From contig JAFABB010000046.1 of the NCBI GenBank assembly GCA_023426245.1, forward strand, positions 142,142 to 206,141: a stretch of DNA of 64,000 bases. The letters are read 5' to 3'. Within the stretch, counting starts at the first letter, position 1, and the number at the start of each line of letters is the position of its first letter. Under the pieces are notes generated by a model. That model saw only the letters and a list, made by a program, of their open reading frames with translations, did no database searches and was not told the origin of the DNA. Of this stretch, positions 36,524-45,551 are shown one piece after another. This DNA comes from Bacillota bacterium (GTDB lineage: Bacteria; Bacillota; UBA4882; UBA8346). Both the position numbers and the translations under genes were made by a program.

Positions 36524-36537
36524 CCAGAATCAAAATA

Positions 36538-37233
36538 TTATTCAATGCGAGTAAGCCTTTGTTCCTGGATATCACATAAAAAAGCGTAAATGGGCTGAAG
36601 AATATCATAACCCGCCCTTAACTCCCCGGCTAACTTTTTGGAAAAAGTGGGTTTCAAATTGGTTGAAGTATGGTCAAAACTGATGTTCTTACGGACATAC
36701 CAGTCTTTGACGGCTTCGGGGAAAGCGGCGGACTGTAGTTTTTTATATTTTTCGCCGGTGAATTGGAAGGTTTTCTGCTGTTGATAACATGCCAGTGCCT
36801 GTAAAAAGGCCGAATGGCTTTTGGCGATATATTCCCGGTAAAGTTGCAAAGTTTCTTTGGACGTGGCATAGTAGCCCATACCATAGCTAAAGTGCATCGG
36901 AGAGATATCAAAGTAAAAAGCGGGCCACTCCGGGCCGGATTTTTTATTGCGCATGAAAACCAGCCACATATTTTCCCGGAAAAGCGATTTATCTTTGGAA
37001 AAGCGGGTGTCCCGGTAAATACGGGAAATGGTCTTGCCGATAGCCGGTGTCACCTCGATTAGCGGATCGATTTTCAGAAGATGGCTGCTTAATTCGCCCA
37101 CCAGTTCTTTCAGGGGCGAGAGGACAAAATCGTTATATTCCGTTTTGTGTTCCTCAAACCACGACTTACTGTCATTGAGCTTGTTTTTAATGAGAAATTC
37201 CAAAGTATTGCTGTAAAATCCGTTAAAACTCAT
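36538..37233 (-). CDS. DUF2461 family protein
   Basis: A 231-residue protein with family segments FLIKNKLNDSKSWFEEHK, ISRIYRDTRFSKDKSLFRENMW, and FYFDISPMHFSYGMGYY. The function is unknown. GGAGG precedes the ATG. Confidence 0.85.
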   Translation of the reverse strand: MSFNGFYSNTLEFLIKNKLNDSKSWFEEHKTEYNDFVLSPLKELVGELSSHLLKIDPLIEVTPAIGKTISRIYRDTRFSKDKSLFRENMWLVFMRNKKSGPEWPAFYFDISPMHFSYGMGYYATSKETLQLYREYIAKSHSAFLQALACYQQQKTFQFTGEKYKKLQSAAFPEAVKDWYVRKNISFDHTSTNLKPTFSKKLAGELRAGYDILQPIYAFLCDIQEQRLTRIE

Positions 37234-37279
37234 ATTTTGCCTCCGGGTTCATGGATGTGAATTGAGAAAATGGAAAGAG

Positions 37280-37699
37280 TTATTCGATATCGAAACGATG
37301 CTTTTGTAAAGCATGATAGTAATTACCTTCTTTGGCGGTAAACTTTAAAATGCAATAGTCCGGGTCGGTTACTCCCTGGGGATAGTATATTTCCCAACCT
37401 TCCTGCCAGAACTGCCCCTTGATTGTACTATCGGTCAAGACTTCCATCCGGCCGATCAACATGAATCCGTTTATTTTTTCATTACCGCAAAAATAGAGGC
37501 AAGCTTGAGGGTTTTTCATAAATTGCTGGGTTCTCATAGCAGAAGTATTGGTGGAGAAATAAAAAGTTTTTTCATGATCATGAGTGATTTTAAACATTGC
37601 CTTGGCGTTGGGATACCCTTGCCCGTCCACAGAACATACAATAATATCACGGGTATCCGCAATCAGGTTGTTGATTTCGGTCATGATTTTTTCATTCAT
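37280..37699 (-). CDS. Pyridoxamine 5'-phosphate oxidase-like (general stress type) flavin-binding protein
   Basis: A 139-residue split-barrel protein: VCSVDGQGYPNAKAMFKI, TFYFSTNTSAMRTQQFMKNPQACLYFC and GFMLIGRMEVLTD match the stress-protein-26-like PPOX group that binds FMN or F420-type cofactors. It is preceded by the MarR gene on the same strand (3 bp apart), so it is probably its main target. Confidence 0.88.
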   Translation of the reverse strand: MNEKIMTEINNLIADTRDIIVCSVDGQGYPNAKAMFKITHDHEKTFYFSTNTSAMRTQQFMKNPQACLYFCGNEKINGFMLIGRMEVLTDSTIKGQFWQEGWEIYYPQGVTDPDYCILKFTAKEGNYYHALQKHRFDIE

Positions 37700-37702
37700 A
37701 TG

Positions 37703-38158
37703 TTAACCTCTTTCATATCGTTTTAAGTTATCCAAAATCGTGGCTAATGTCCTCTCAAAAGCATCAATAGCTTCGTAGGAAAACCCCTGATAAAATATTT
37801 GGTTCATCTCCAGGGAGACTGCTTGATATTTTTGATGGAGTGACTTTGCCTTGTCGGTTAGGAAGATCCGGATCTGGCGTCGGTCATTAGAATCGTAATT
37901 TCTTAGGATATGGCCTTGCATGTCCATCCGGTCAAGCATACTGGTGAGAGTTGACTTGGATAGGGAGGTTTTTTGACCGAGTTCACTGATGGTTACACCG
38001 TCGTTTTGCCATAAAATAAAGAGGATGCGGCCCTGCGGACCGTTAAAGTCATCAATGCCGTAATTTTTGAGGAGCTTTTCAAAAATCCGGTTTTGAACTT
38101 GACTTAATTGAGAAATCAAAAAGCCGCCCTGTGTTTGGGTAATAATTTTTAAAAACAC
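37703..38158 (-). CDS. MarR-family transcriptional regulator
   Basis: A winged-helix regulator of about 151 residues: ISELGQKTSLSKSTLTSMLDRMDMQGHILR, then NDRRQIRIFLTDKAK. The likely start is GTG at 38158, since the promoter predicted at 38181-38209 puts the transcription start near 38174, which excludes the longer ORF to 38272. A TTG at 38167 is possible. It forms an operon with the PPOX gene and is probably autoregulated by the palindrome in its promoter. Confidence 0.85.
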   Translation of the reverse strand: MFLKIITQTQGGFLISQLSQVQNRIFEKLLKNYGIDDFNGPQGRILFILWQNDGVTISELGQKTSLSKSTLTSMLDRMDMQGHILRNYDSNDRRQIRIFLTDKAKSLHQKYQAVSLEMNQIFYQGFSYEAIDAFERTLATILDNLKRYERG

Positions 38159-38177
38159 CCTTTCCAAAGTTTTCAAG

Positions 38178-38209
38178 ACAATAGTACTATATGGTACTAT
38201 TGTTGTCAA
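38178..38209 (-). promoter_or_regulatory. MarR promoter with embedded operator
   Basis: On the minus strand TTGACA (38209-38204) and TACTAT (38186-38181) are 17 bp apart. The 10-bp perfect palindrome ACAATAGTAC / GTACTATTGT with a 6-nt spacer (38178-38203) fills the spacer and covers the -10. Confidence 0.85.
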
Positions 38210-38262
38210 CCAAAAGATTTCCAGCTTATCTTTTTCATTTAAAATCCGCAATGGGTTTACCC

Positions 38263-38291
38263 TTGACAGCAAGTCCGGGATCTCATATACT
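38263..38291 (+). promoter_or_regulatory. Promoter of the purH unit
   Basis: TTGACA (38263-38268) and TATACT (38286-38291) with a 17-bp spacer. The start of RNA falls at about 38298, just before the riboswitch. Confidence 0.85.
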
Positions 38292-38309
38292 TAAATCAAA
38301 ATAGGAATT

Positions 38310-38405
38310 TTTCATGCGACTGGCGGGTCATGGAATTAACCATAGGGAGCATGAGAAAAACGATTACCGACCGCCTGGGTAGAAATTTCCCAGGCGGTTT
38401 TTGTT
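38310..38405 (+). ncRNA. ZTP (pfl) riboswitch with terminator
   Basis: The conserved ZTP-riboswitch pieces appear in order: GCGACTGGCGG, then GGGAGCATG, then CCGCCTGGG (38371-38379). The last forms a terminator with CCCAGGCGG (38389-38397) and a T-run. ZTP/ZMP binding is known to disrupt this terminator. It stands directly before an AICAR formyltransferase gene, the expected target because ZMP (AICAR) accumulates when folate runs low. Confidence 0.93.
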
Positions 38406-38438
38406 TGAATCGGATCATTGAAAATAAGGAGAATGCTT

Positions 38439-39608
38439 ATGAAGTCTTATCAATTAAAGTATGGATGCAATCCGCATCAAAAACCGGCCGAAATAAACTC
38501 CGCCGCCGGTGAGCTGCCTTTTCAGATTTTAAATGGGAATCCCGGGTATATCAATTTTTTGGATGCCCTGAACTCCTGGCAACTGGTGAAGGAGCTGAAG
38601 ACAGTCCTTAATCTACCGGCGGCGGCATCGTTCAAACATGTAAGCCCTGCTGGGGCTGGCGTTGGCTTGCCTCTTTCTGAGGAATTGAAAGCAGCCTATT
38701 TCACAGATGATGTTCAATTATCACCTTTGGCCTGTGCCTACGCGAGAGCCAGGGGAGCGGACCGGATGTCTTCCTTTGGCGACTGGGCAGCCTTAAGCGA
38801 CCCGGTGGATATACCTACAGCCCAGCTCCTCAAAAAAGAGGTCTCCGATGGCGTCATTGCTCCGGGTTATGCGCCGGAAGCGCTGGAAATTTTGAAACAG
38901 AAAAAAGGCGGTAAATATAATATCGTTCAAATCGATCCTTCCTATGAACCGGAGAAAATAGAAAGACGAAGTGTTTTCGGGATTGAGTTTGTTCAGGGAA
39001 AAAACGATATTGTTCCCGGTTTTGAGTACTTAAAAAATATTGTGACGGATAGTAAAGATCTGCCTCTTGAGGCCCAAAGAGACATGATTATCGCCATGAT
39101 TACCCTTAAATATACCCAGTCCAATTCGGTTTGTTATGTAGTGAACGGTCAGGTCATCGGATGCGGCGCCGGACAACAGTCCAGAATTCATTGCACGCGG
39201 TTGGCAGGCGAAAAGGCGGATTTATGGTACTTCAGGCAGCATCCACAGGTTTTGGGATTGCAATTTAAAAAAGGATTGGGCAGGCCCGACCGGGATAATG
39301 CCATTGATTTATTTTTGCGCAATGATGCCACCGAGCGGGAATTGGAACTCCTGAATGAAGTGTTGGAGCATGTACCCGCCCGCCTTTCTTTCGCTGATAA
39401 AGAAAAGTGGCTGCAAAACTTGGACCATGTTACCTTAGGTTCCGACGCCTTCTTCCCTTTCCGGGATAATATCGACCGGGCCCACCGGAGCGGTGTTCAA
39501 TATGTGGTGCAACCCGGCGGCTCGATCCGGGAGGATATTGTAATCAAAGCTTGTGATGAGTATGGCATGGTCATGGTTCTAACCGGACTCAGATTGTTTC
39601 ATCATTAA
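38439..39608 (+). CDS. purH: AICAR formyltransferase (stand-alone PurH-type)
   Basis: A 389-residue enzyme that transfers a formyl group from 10-formyl-THF to AICAR in purine synthesis. Motifs: LKYGCNPHQKPA, AASFKHVSPAGAGVG, FGDWAALSDPVD, KYTQSNSVCYV, GCGAGQQSRIHCTRLAG, and SDAFFPFRDNID. It lacks the N-terminal MGS/IMP cyclohydrolase domain of classical PurH, so another protein must close the IMP ring. The ATG at 38439 follows AAGGAG by 8 nt. It lies downstream of the ZTP riboswitch. Confidence 0.93.
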   Translation: MKSYQLKYGCNPHQKPAEINSAAGELPFQILNGNPGYINFLDALNSWQLVKELKTVLNLPAAASFKHVSPAGAGVGLPLSEELKAAYFTDDVQLSPLACAYARARGADRMSSFGDWAALSDPVDIPTAQLLKKEVSDGVIAPGYAPEALEILKQKKGGKYNIVQIDPSYEPEKIERRSVFGIEFVQGKNDIVPGFEYLKNIVTDSKDLPLEAQRDMIIAMITLKYTQSNSVCYVVNGQVIGCGAGQQSRIHCTRLAGEKADLWYFRQHPQVLGLQFKKGLGRPDRDNAIDLFLRNDATERELELLNEVLEHVPARLSFADKEKWLQNLDHVTLGSDAFFPFRDNIDRAHRSGVQYVVQPGGSIREDIVIKACDEYGMVMVLTGLRLFHH

Positions 39609-39623
39609 ACGGGGGGAGCGGCT

Positions 39624-40445
39624 ATGGTAAATTCCAACGTCAATGCCCGGTATTATGGCGCTAAGCCTTATCAGGCGATAGTCGTTCACGGAGGACCCGG
39701 CGCTTTGGGAACCGTTGCCGCCATAGCCCGGGAATTATCCAAAGATTACGGGGTAATCGAGCCTCTGCAAAGGAAATCCTCCGTGGCTGGATTATTGCAG
39801 GAACTTGACGAGGTCATATCCGCTAATTGTGAAGGACCGGTTTCGTTAATCGGCCATTCCTGGGGCGCTTGGCTGGGGTTTATTTATGCAGCGGAATATC
39901 CGATGAAATTAAAAAAGCTGATCCTCGTCGGGAGCGGCCCTTTTGAAGGCCAATATGTAGCCGAAATTGACAAAAACCGGATGGCTCATTTCAATCGATC
40001 GGAAACCGCCCGATATCATGCGCTGCTTGGCGCAGTCAGCGCCCCTGAAACCGTAAATAAGGATCAATTAATGCAGCAGCTGGGTGAGTTGGTGGAAAAG
40101 GCTGACAATTATTGCGCTGTTGAAATTAAGACCGATCGCGATGATTGTTTGCCTGTTTGCGGGGATATGTATAGCGCTATCTGGGCTGAGGCCTCCGGAC
40201 TGCGCGAAAGTGGTAAATTGCTGGAGCTCTCCGGTAAAATAACCTGTCCGGTCACGATGATTCATGGCGAATACGATCCCCATCCCTTGGATGGCGTAAA
40301 ATTACCCCTGGAAAAGAGGATTAAAAACTTACGGATTCATATTCTTGAAAAATGCGGACATAATCCCTGGAAAGAAAGGTACGCGAAAGACCTTTTTTAT
40401 GAAATCCTCCGGGAGGAAATGAGGAGAAGAATTGGTGAAGAATGA
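39624..40445 (+). CDS. Alpha/beta hydrolase
   Basis: A 273-residue hydrolase with oxyanion motif VVHGGPGALG, nucleophile elbow SLIGHSWGAWLG, Asp in HGEYDPHPLDG and His in CGHNPWKE, as in proline iminopeptidase-like enzymes. It starts 15 bp after purH and overlaps the PHP gene, so it is in the riboswitch-controlled operon; why is unclear. Confidence 0.85.
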   Translation: MVNSNVNARYYGAKPYQAIVVHGGPGALGTVAAIARELSKDYGVIEPLQRKSSVAGLLQELDEVISANCEGPVSLIGHSWGAWLGFIYAAEYPMKLKKLILVGSGPFEGQYVAEIDKNRMAHFNRSETARYHALLGAVSAPETVNKDQLMQQLGELVEKADNYCAVEIKTDRDDCLPVCGDMYSAIWAEASGLRESGKLLELSGKITCPVTMIHGEYDPHPLDGVKLPLEKRIKNLRIHILEKCGHNPWKERYAKDLFYEILREEMRRRIGEE

Positions 40446-41271
40446 TCCAAGGGCGGACTTACATCTTCATACTACAGCTTCCGATGGTACCTGGAGTCCT
40501 GAAGAACTGGTTTCCAACCTTGTAAAAGCGGGTATTGAATTTTTCGCCGTCACCGATCATGATTCCACCGGAAATCTAAAGGATGTGGCCGCTCTGGCTC
40601 ATCAATCGGGGCTTTTATTCATCCCTGGCGTGGAAATTAACACAAGCCATCAAGGACGGAATTACCACATTCTCGGTTTGGGAATCGACCCGGCGAACAC
40701 TCAATTACAGACCCTTCTGAATACCAACAAAAAGTTGATGGATGCGAAGGACGACGACAGTATCCGGTATCTTGAAACAAAATATTCAACGCTGTCCTTT
40801 TCAGAGTATCAAGCTTATATAAACCGGAGAGAGCGGGGCGGCTGGAAAGCCCTCAATTACTTGATTGATAAAAAGCTATGTCACAATCATCGGGACTTTT
40901 TTCAACTTTTTAAGGAGTGGGGGAATCCCTTTGAGAAGCTCACTTTTGCCGCTCCGGCCGAAGCAGCGGTGGCTATTCATGAGGCCGGTGGGGTTTCCAT
41001 ACTGGCGCATCCGGGCGCTTCTTTTTATGACCCCGACTATCAAACATTGATTGGATTTATGATTGGCCAGGGCATCAAGGGTATCGAATGCTATCATCCG
41101 GAAAACAACCGGGAAATCACCGAATACTGTCTGGAGTTATGCAGGGAAAATCATTTGGCGGTAACCGGCGGTTCCGATTGCCACGGTGAATTTGTCTGCG
41201 GCAGATGTTTGGGAATACCCGACATTCACCTTTCTCAATTGGATCTGGGCAGTATTTGGAATAGTTTTTAG
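40435..41271 (+). CDS. PHP-domain phosphoesterase
   Basis: A protein of about 278 residues with PHP metal ligands: DLHLHTTASDGTW, VTDHDSTGN, PGVEINTS, ILAHPGAS and GGSDCHG. The group includes nucleoside 3',5'-bisphosphate and oligoribonucleotide phosphatases. GAGGAG at 40421-40426 favours the GTG at 40435 (TTG at 40432 is the other option). It overlaps the hydrolase gene by 11 bp and is the third gene of the purH operon. Confidence 0.88.
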   Translation: MKNDPRADLHLHTTASDGTWSPEELVSNLVKAGIEFFAVTDHDSTGNLKDVAALAHQSGLLFIPGVEINTSHQGRNYHILGLGIDPANTQLQTLLNTNKKLMDAKDDDSIRYLETKYSTLSFSEYQAYINRRERGGWKALNYLIDKKLCHNHRDFFQLFKEWGNPFEKLTFAAPAEAAVAIHEAGGVSILAHPGASFYDPDYQTLIGFMIGQGIKGIECYHPENNREITEYCLELCRENHLAVTGGSDCHGEFVCGRCLGIPDIHLSQLDLGSIWNSF

Positions 41272-41324
41272 AATCGTTGACATTTAAAAAGATGTATGAA
41301 ATAATGATTCAAAATAGTGAGTGT

Positions 41325-41468
41325 GCATAAGAAGTTGGCTGCCGAAGGCTATTAAGTTTGGTGACCGCTCCGAGCTGCATAGAGGTTTCAAATAAGTTTG
41401 AGGACCTTACACGAAGGGATAAACCCTGCGGAGTCACTGAGCGGTGATTGCTGCGGGGTTTTTATATT
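41325..41468 (+). ncRNA. Structured leader with terminator, possible riboswitch or attenuator
   Basis: The segment ends in an intrinsic terminator (AACCCTGC 41422-41429 with GCGGGGTT 41453-41460, then T-rich). Inside it, GAGCGGT (41439-41445) can instead pair with ACCGCTC (41364-41370), which would break the terminator. A further hairpin (AGGT..CAAA / TTTG..ACCT, 41383-41406) sits between. This switch-like layout precedes a GNAT gene. I cannot match it to a known class. Confidence 0.55.
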
Positions 41469-41538
41469 TTATGAGGTGAAATGTACATGGAGAAGTTGTA
41501 AATACTCGTTTTATATTGGAACGAAAGAGGAGTAATCA

Positions 41539-42123
41539 ATGAAGGCATCAATATTTAAAGGAACACCGCAGTTGGACACAGGACGGTTGATATTAAGAAG
41601 GCTGACACCTCGCGATGAACTGGATATCTTCGAATATGCTTCCGATGATGAAGTGGCACGGTATGTAACTTGGGATACCCATCAAACGATTGCTGATACG
41701 AGAGGATTTATTCAATTTACGATTCTGCGCTATCAAAAAGATGAAGCCGGGGACTGGGGGATTGTATGGAAGGAAAACGGTAAACTGATCGGAACCACCG
41801 GTTTTGCATGGTGCGATATGCAAAATCGGCGAGCCGAAATTGGTTATGTGCTGGCGAGACCTTACTGGGGCCAGGGGATTATGCCGGAAGCTGTCCGCCG
41901 GATCATTCGGTTTGCTTTTGAAGAAATGGGCCTCAACCGTATCGAATGCTGTCACTTTCTCCCCAATGAAAAGTCAGGCCGGGTCATGCAGAAAGTGGGC
42001 ATGAGCTTCGAAGGAATTGCCCGGGAAAGGATATTTGCAAAAGGCAGGTTCTGGGATATTAAGCAATATGCCATATTGAAGACGGATTTTAAAGATAATC
42101 CAGCCAAAAGGTCCGGTTGCTAG
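41539..42123 (+). CDS. GNAT-family N-acetyltransferase (RimJ/RimL type)
   Basis: A 194-residue acetyltransferase: LDTGRLILRRLTPRDELDIFEYASDDEVARYVTW, acetyl-CoA loop ARPYWGQGIMPEAVRRIIRFAF, NEKSGRVMQKVGMSFEG. The substrates of this group are protein N termini or small molecules. It may be controlled by the structured leader upstream. Confidence 0.9.
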   Translation: MKASIFKGTPQLDTGRLILRRLTPRDELDIFEYASDDEVARYVTWDTHQTIADTRGFIQFTILRYQKDEAGDWGIVWKENGKLIGTTGFAWCDMQNRRAEIGYVLARPYWGQGIMPEAVRRIIRFAFEEMGLNRIECCHFLPNEKSGRVMQKVGMSFEGIARERIFAKGRFWDIKQYAILKTDFKDNPAKRSGC

Positions 42124-42197
42124 GGGATTATTGGACGACACAACGACTTCCTTTCCATTTGTGGCAGATATTAAAGTATAAAGGCGGTGTGTGCAGG

Positions 42198-43253
42198 ATG
42201 ATTAAAGCGGGGGTATACGGTGGATCGGGTTATATGGGCGGTGAAGTATTACGGGTATTACTGGAGCACCCCGAAGTGGAAATCGTCTGGGCCACCAGCC
42301 GGGGTGAACGGGAATTAGATCATTTACACCGCAATTTGACCGGTTCCGGGTTGCGTTTTATCAAGCCGGAACAGGCTACTTTTTGTGATGTGGTCTTTGC
42401 CGCCCTTCCCACGGGCCAAATTATGAAACAGGCAAGGGAACTATTGGACCACGGGACGAAAGTAATCGATTTGGGAGCTGATTTCCGGCTGCGGGATCGG
42501 GAAAATTGGGAGCGAATTTACGGCAGGGAACACTCGGACTGGCAGCTGGCCGGTGAAGCAGTTTATGGGATTCCCGAGCTCCACCGTGAAGCCATCCGCA
42601 AAGCCAGGGTGATTGCCAATCCCGGCTGTTTTTCCTCTGCGGCTATTTTGGGGCTGGCGCCGCTTGTTAAAAATGGGTTGATTGACACCGGTAAAATCAT
42701 TATTGACGGCCTGTCGGGAACAGCTGGGGCAGGGGCCGAAACGGACCGGGCATTGCATCATCCGGAGATCGGCAATAATTTACTACCGTATAATGTGGTG
42801 GATCACCGGCATACTTATGAAATCGAGCAAGAGTTGGGACTTTTGAGTAAAACCGAAGTTTCAGTGCATTTTACAACCACCTATGTACCCATTACCCGGG
42901 GGATGCTGGATATTTGCCATTGCTTCCCGAAACTCCGGATCAGCAGGGAGGAATTACTTGATTTATATAAAGAGTTTTATCAAGCCGAAATGTTTGTGAA
43001 GATTATCGATACACCCAAAGAACAGGGAGTATCCTGGCAGTATGTTTCTTACCCATGGGTAGCTGCAGTTTCAGGAACGAATTTTTGCCATCTGGGTCTG
43101 GATGTGGATGAAAAAAGAGGCAGAATCGTCGTATTCAGCGTGCTTGACAGTATCGGCAAGGGTGGAGCTCATGTTGCCCTGCAAAATATGAATCTGATGT
43201 TCGGCTTGGATGAGTCTTCGGGGTTAAAACGGTATGGGTTGCATCCGTATTGA
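42198..43253 (+). CDS. argC: N-acetyl-gamma-glutamyl-phosphate reductase
   Basis: A 351-residue NADP-dependent enzyme of arginine synthesis: GVYGGSGYMGGEVLRVL (coenzyme fold), LPTGQIMK, GADFRLRD, the catalytic Cys in IANPGCFSSAAIL, and HRHTYEIEQEL. It reduces N-acetylglutamyl phosphate to the semialdehyde. Length is normal for the family. AAGGCGG lies 11 nt before the chosen ATG. No other arg gene is adjacent, so it is an isolated pathway gene here. Confidence 0.93.
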   Translation: MIKAGVYGGSGYMGGEVLRVLLEHPEVEIVWATSRGERELDHLHRNLTGSGLRFIKPEQATFCDVVFAALPTGQIMKQARELLDHGTKVIDLGADFRLRDRENWERIYGREHSDWQLAGEAVYGIPELHREAIRKARVIANPGCFSSAAILGLAPLVKNGLIDTGKIIIDGLSGTAGAGAETDRALHHPEIGNNLLPYNVVDHRHTYEIEQELGLLSKTEVSVHFTTTYVPITRGMLDICHCFPKLRISREELLDLYKEFYQAEMFVKIIDTPKEQGVSWQYVSYPWVAAVSGTNFCHLGLDVDEKRGRIVVFSVLDSIGKGGAHVALQNMNLMFGLDESSGLKRYGLHPY

Positions 43254-43455
43254 ATTGAATCGGTTTCAAAGACTTGCTCAAATCCACCGTTAAGTCTCCT
43301 GAAAATAGCCCTACCGGAATTTGGTCATCCTTTGCAAATATTGCCGGTTTACCGTATTTTCCGTGATTATCGAGGGTAAATACCATTACAGTGGCATCCT
43401 AAGGAGACACCAGCCAAAGTTCATGGCCCCCCAATCTTTTCGTATAAAGCCAAGA

Positions 43456-44154
43456 CTATTCATAAACATTTTCTTTTGCCAATATCCTCAACTTGGCAAG
43501 ATTTAAAACCATAAGGGAACCCTTATTTTGAGAAATAATACCTTCCTGGCGAAATTGCCGGATGATCCGGTTTAAATGCCGATAACTGGTTCCAAGCAGC
43601 ATAGCGATTTCCGTTAATTTATCGGCTTTGATTTCTTCAATCCGCATCTGGTTATTTTCATCGGTGTTTATCGATAACAGGTAACTGGCGAAACGGTTTT
43701 CAAGAGGATACAACTGGTTGAGGGAAGCCGCGTTTGCCGCGGTATATAGTTTATGACTCAGATGAGAAATAATAAAGCGTAAAAATGTCGGATCATGATA
43801 GGCATATTGGGTTAAATCGGAAAAGGGAATCCCAATGAGATAAGAATCACTTTGGGCCTCAACATGGCAGCTTACCGGGAGTTGGTTTACAAATTCAACT
43901 TCGCCGATGACGCCTAAAGGTTTTGAAAACCGGAGCAGGAGCGATTTGCCGTTATCCATGAGTGTAAAGGTTTTTAATTTGCCGGAGACTAAAAAATATA
44001 AGGATTGCATCCGGGCCGAACTCTCACAAATCAGTTCTCCCTTGGGGTAATAAAGTAAAGACATACTGCCGCTCAAATCCGATTCAAATATTTTATCCAG
44101 GGAAAACTTTTGAATATAGAATTGCAGCAGCTCCTGGTTTGGAATGATTGTCAT
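43456..44154 (-). CDS. Crp/Fnr-family transcriptional regulator
   Basis: A 232-residue protein with an N-terminal cyclic-nucleotide-binding-like barrel (YYPKGELICESSARMQSLYFLVSGKLK, GVIGEVEFVNQLPVSCHVEA) and a C-terminal Crp helix-turn-helix (LTEIAMLLGTSYRHLNRIIRQFRQEGII). The layout resembles YeiL. It has no Fnr-type cysteine cluster, so it is not an evident oxygen sensor. Confidence 0.9.
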   Translation of the reverse strand: MTIIPNQELLQFYIQKFSLDKIFESDLSGSMSLLYYPKGELICESSARMQSLYFLVSGKLKTFTLMDNGKSLLLRFSKPLGVIGEVEFVNQLPVSCHVEAQSDSYLIGIPFSDLTQYAYHDPTFLRFIISHLSHKLYTAANAASLNQLYPLENRFASYLLSINTDENNQMRIEEIKADKLTEIAMLLGTSYRHLNRIIRQFRQEGIISQNKGSLMVLNLAKLRILAKENVYE

Positions 44155-44315
44155 GCTTTCACCTTCCTAGGTTTTTCCTTGGCTTTACTTTAGAAAAAAG
44201 GTTCATCCGTGAAATGTACACTGATAGGTCAAGTATAACGGAATGGAGATCTTTTAAAAAGGACAAATGTCATATGTGGGAAAGAAAGGCCTGGTTTTTG
44301 CCAAAGAGGGGAACA

Positions 44316-44334
44316 GGGGGCTGTCCAAAAGGGG
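44316..44334. mobile_element. Solo transposon-end remnant
   Basis: GGGGGCTGTCCAAAAGGGG matches the terminal repeat of the other MITE copies. A matching opposite end is not present. Confidence 0.45.
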
Positions 44335-44386
44335 TCCAAAATTGTTTTCAGGCAGACCCCTTTGGCATATTAAAAAAAACCCGAGC

Positions 44387-45145
44387 TTAAAGATTCTCGG
44401 ATGTTCTTTTCGATTTTAAAATAGTAACCGTCAAAACGACAAGGATGACGAGTAATCCGGCCACAATAAAGCTAAGGAGTAACCAAGGCAAAGGAGCCTT
44501 GAGGGTCGCGGTCATTGTTTGAGGGCTTTTGACCAGATCCGAAAGAGGAATATTCCAAATAACCGTATTGTTTTGGGTAAGGATATTGTCCTTGGAGGTA
44601 TTGGCGCTGATTACTTTGGAGGGGAAATGAACCGTATATTTCCAGTGATAACCGGACAGTAAAGCACCCGATATATTTCCAGCGAGATCATCATCGGAAT
44701 TTGTTTCATTGCTTTCTTTTCCTTGAGATAGGGTCATTTTATCAATGGTTCGAGTAAAAATGAGGCGGCCTTTTTTGTCCTTGGAGAAACGGATTTGGCC
44801 CAAAAAACTCGGGGAGCTGTTGCCATTTCCAATTTGATTTAGTGCTGCCAAAGAATTAAATTGCAAAGTTACCGTAGAGACAATGTCGCCATTTTGGTGA
44901 TGTATTTTTACGTTTTTTAAATGGATTCCTTTAACTCCTTTGAAAGGCTGTTCTAATTCTTTTTGAGAGAAAGGACTACGGTCACTTTGTCCTGCCATTA
45001 AGGCGGCAAATTGTTCGGAGGTCCTGATCTCCATGGATAATTTGCCGGACCCGTCAGCGTTCAACCAGGTTTCTTCGGAATAATTGATACAACCTACCAA
45101 TAATACAGGCAATAAAAAGAAAAAAAGTAATTTTGCAATTTTCAT
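44387..45145 (-). CDS. Lipoprotein with C-terminal membrane anchor, unknown function
   Basis: A 252-residue protein with a signal peptide ending in the lipobox LLVGC, an extracellular strand-rich domain (NYSEETWLNADGSGKLSMEI) and a C-terminal transmembrane helix with basic residues after it. The layout is that of DUF3153-type lipoproteins. AGGAGG precedes the ATG at 45145. A longer ORF from 45178 is not supported. Confidence 0.75.
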   Translation of the reverse strand: MKIAKLLFFFLLPVLLVGCINYSEETWLNADGSGKLSMEIRTSEQFAALMAGQSDRSPFSQKELEQPFKGVKGIHLKNVKIHHQNGDIVSTVTLQFNSLAALNQIGNGNSSPSFLGQIRFSKDKKGRLIFTRTIDKMTLSQGKESNETNSDDDLAGNISGALLSGYHWKYTVHFPSKVISANTSKDNILTQNNTVIWNIPLSDLVKSPQTMTATLKAPLPWLLLSFIVAGLLVILVVLTVTILKSKRTSENL

Positions 45146-45350
45146 CGAAATCCTCCTAGAACAGGAACTATTTTGCAAAAATTCTATAAACTATTAAAAA
45201 ACCCTTTTTTCTTATTGTCTTCCAGATGAAGCTTTTGGTTATTATCTGGGAAATCTTAATATGAAGGTGGAAAATCCCCCTGTTTTTCCTTCGCCGCGAA
45301 AAAGTAGATAGGAACCGGACTATCATGCCGGAGCTATTGAAACGGCTGTA

Positions 45351-45551
45351 ATGCATACATTCTACCCGCAAAAAGTGAATGGTAAATTGGCTAAGGATTT
45401 GAAACCGCAAAATACATGGGAGCCTTTAGGCTATTGTGGTGATCCGGCCAGCTTCCTAAAAGAAAAAACCATCCTCGAATTTTGGGAGGCGGACTCGGAA
45501 ATGAATGCGCTGAAAATTGAAGCGGTCATAAAAAACGAAAAAGAGAGATAG
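45351..45551 (+). CDS. Possible small protein
   Basis: A 66-codon ORF with acidic-basic balanced composition (EFWEADSEMNALKIEAVIKNEKER) but no clear ribosome binding site or family match. It is the only candidate in the 530 bp between the lipoprotein gene and the acetyltransferase and may be a decayed fragment. Confidence 0.25.
   Translation: MHTFYPQKVNGKLAKDLKPQNTWEPLGYCGDPASFLKEKTILEFWEADSEMNALKIEAVIKNEKER

Noticed and set aside
44148..44390. 80-codon plus-strand ORF between the Crp-type gene and the lipoprotein gene
   Set aside because: No recognisable family; it runs through a transposon-end remnant.
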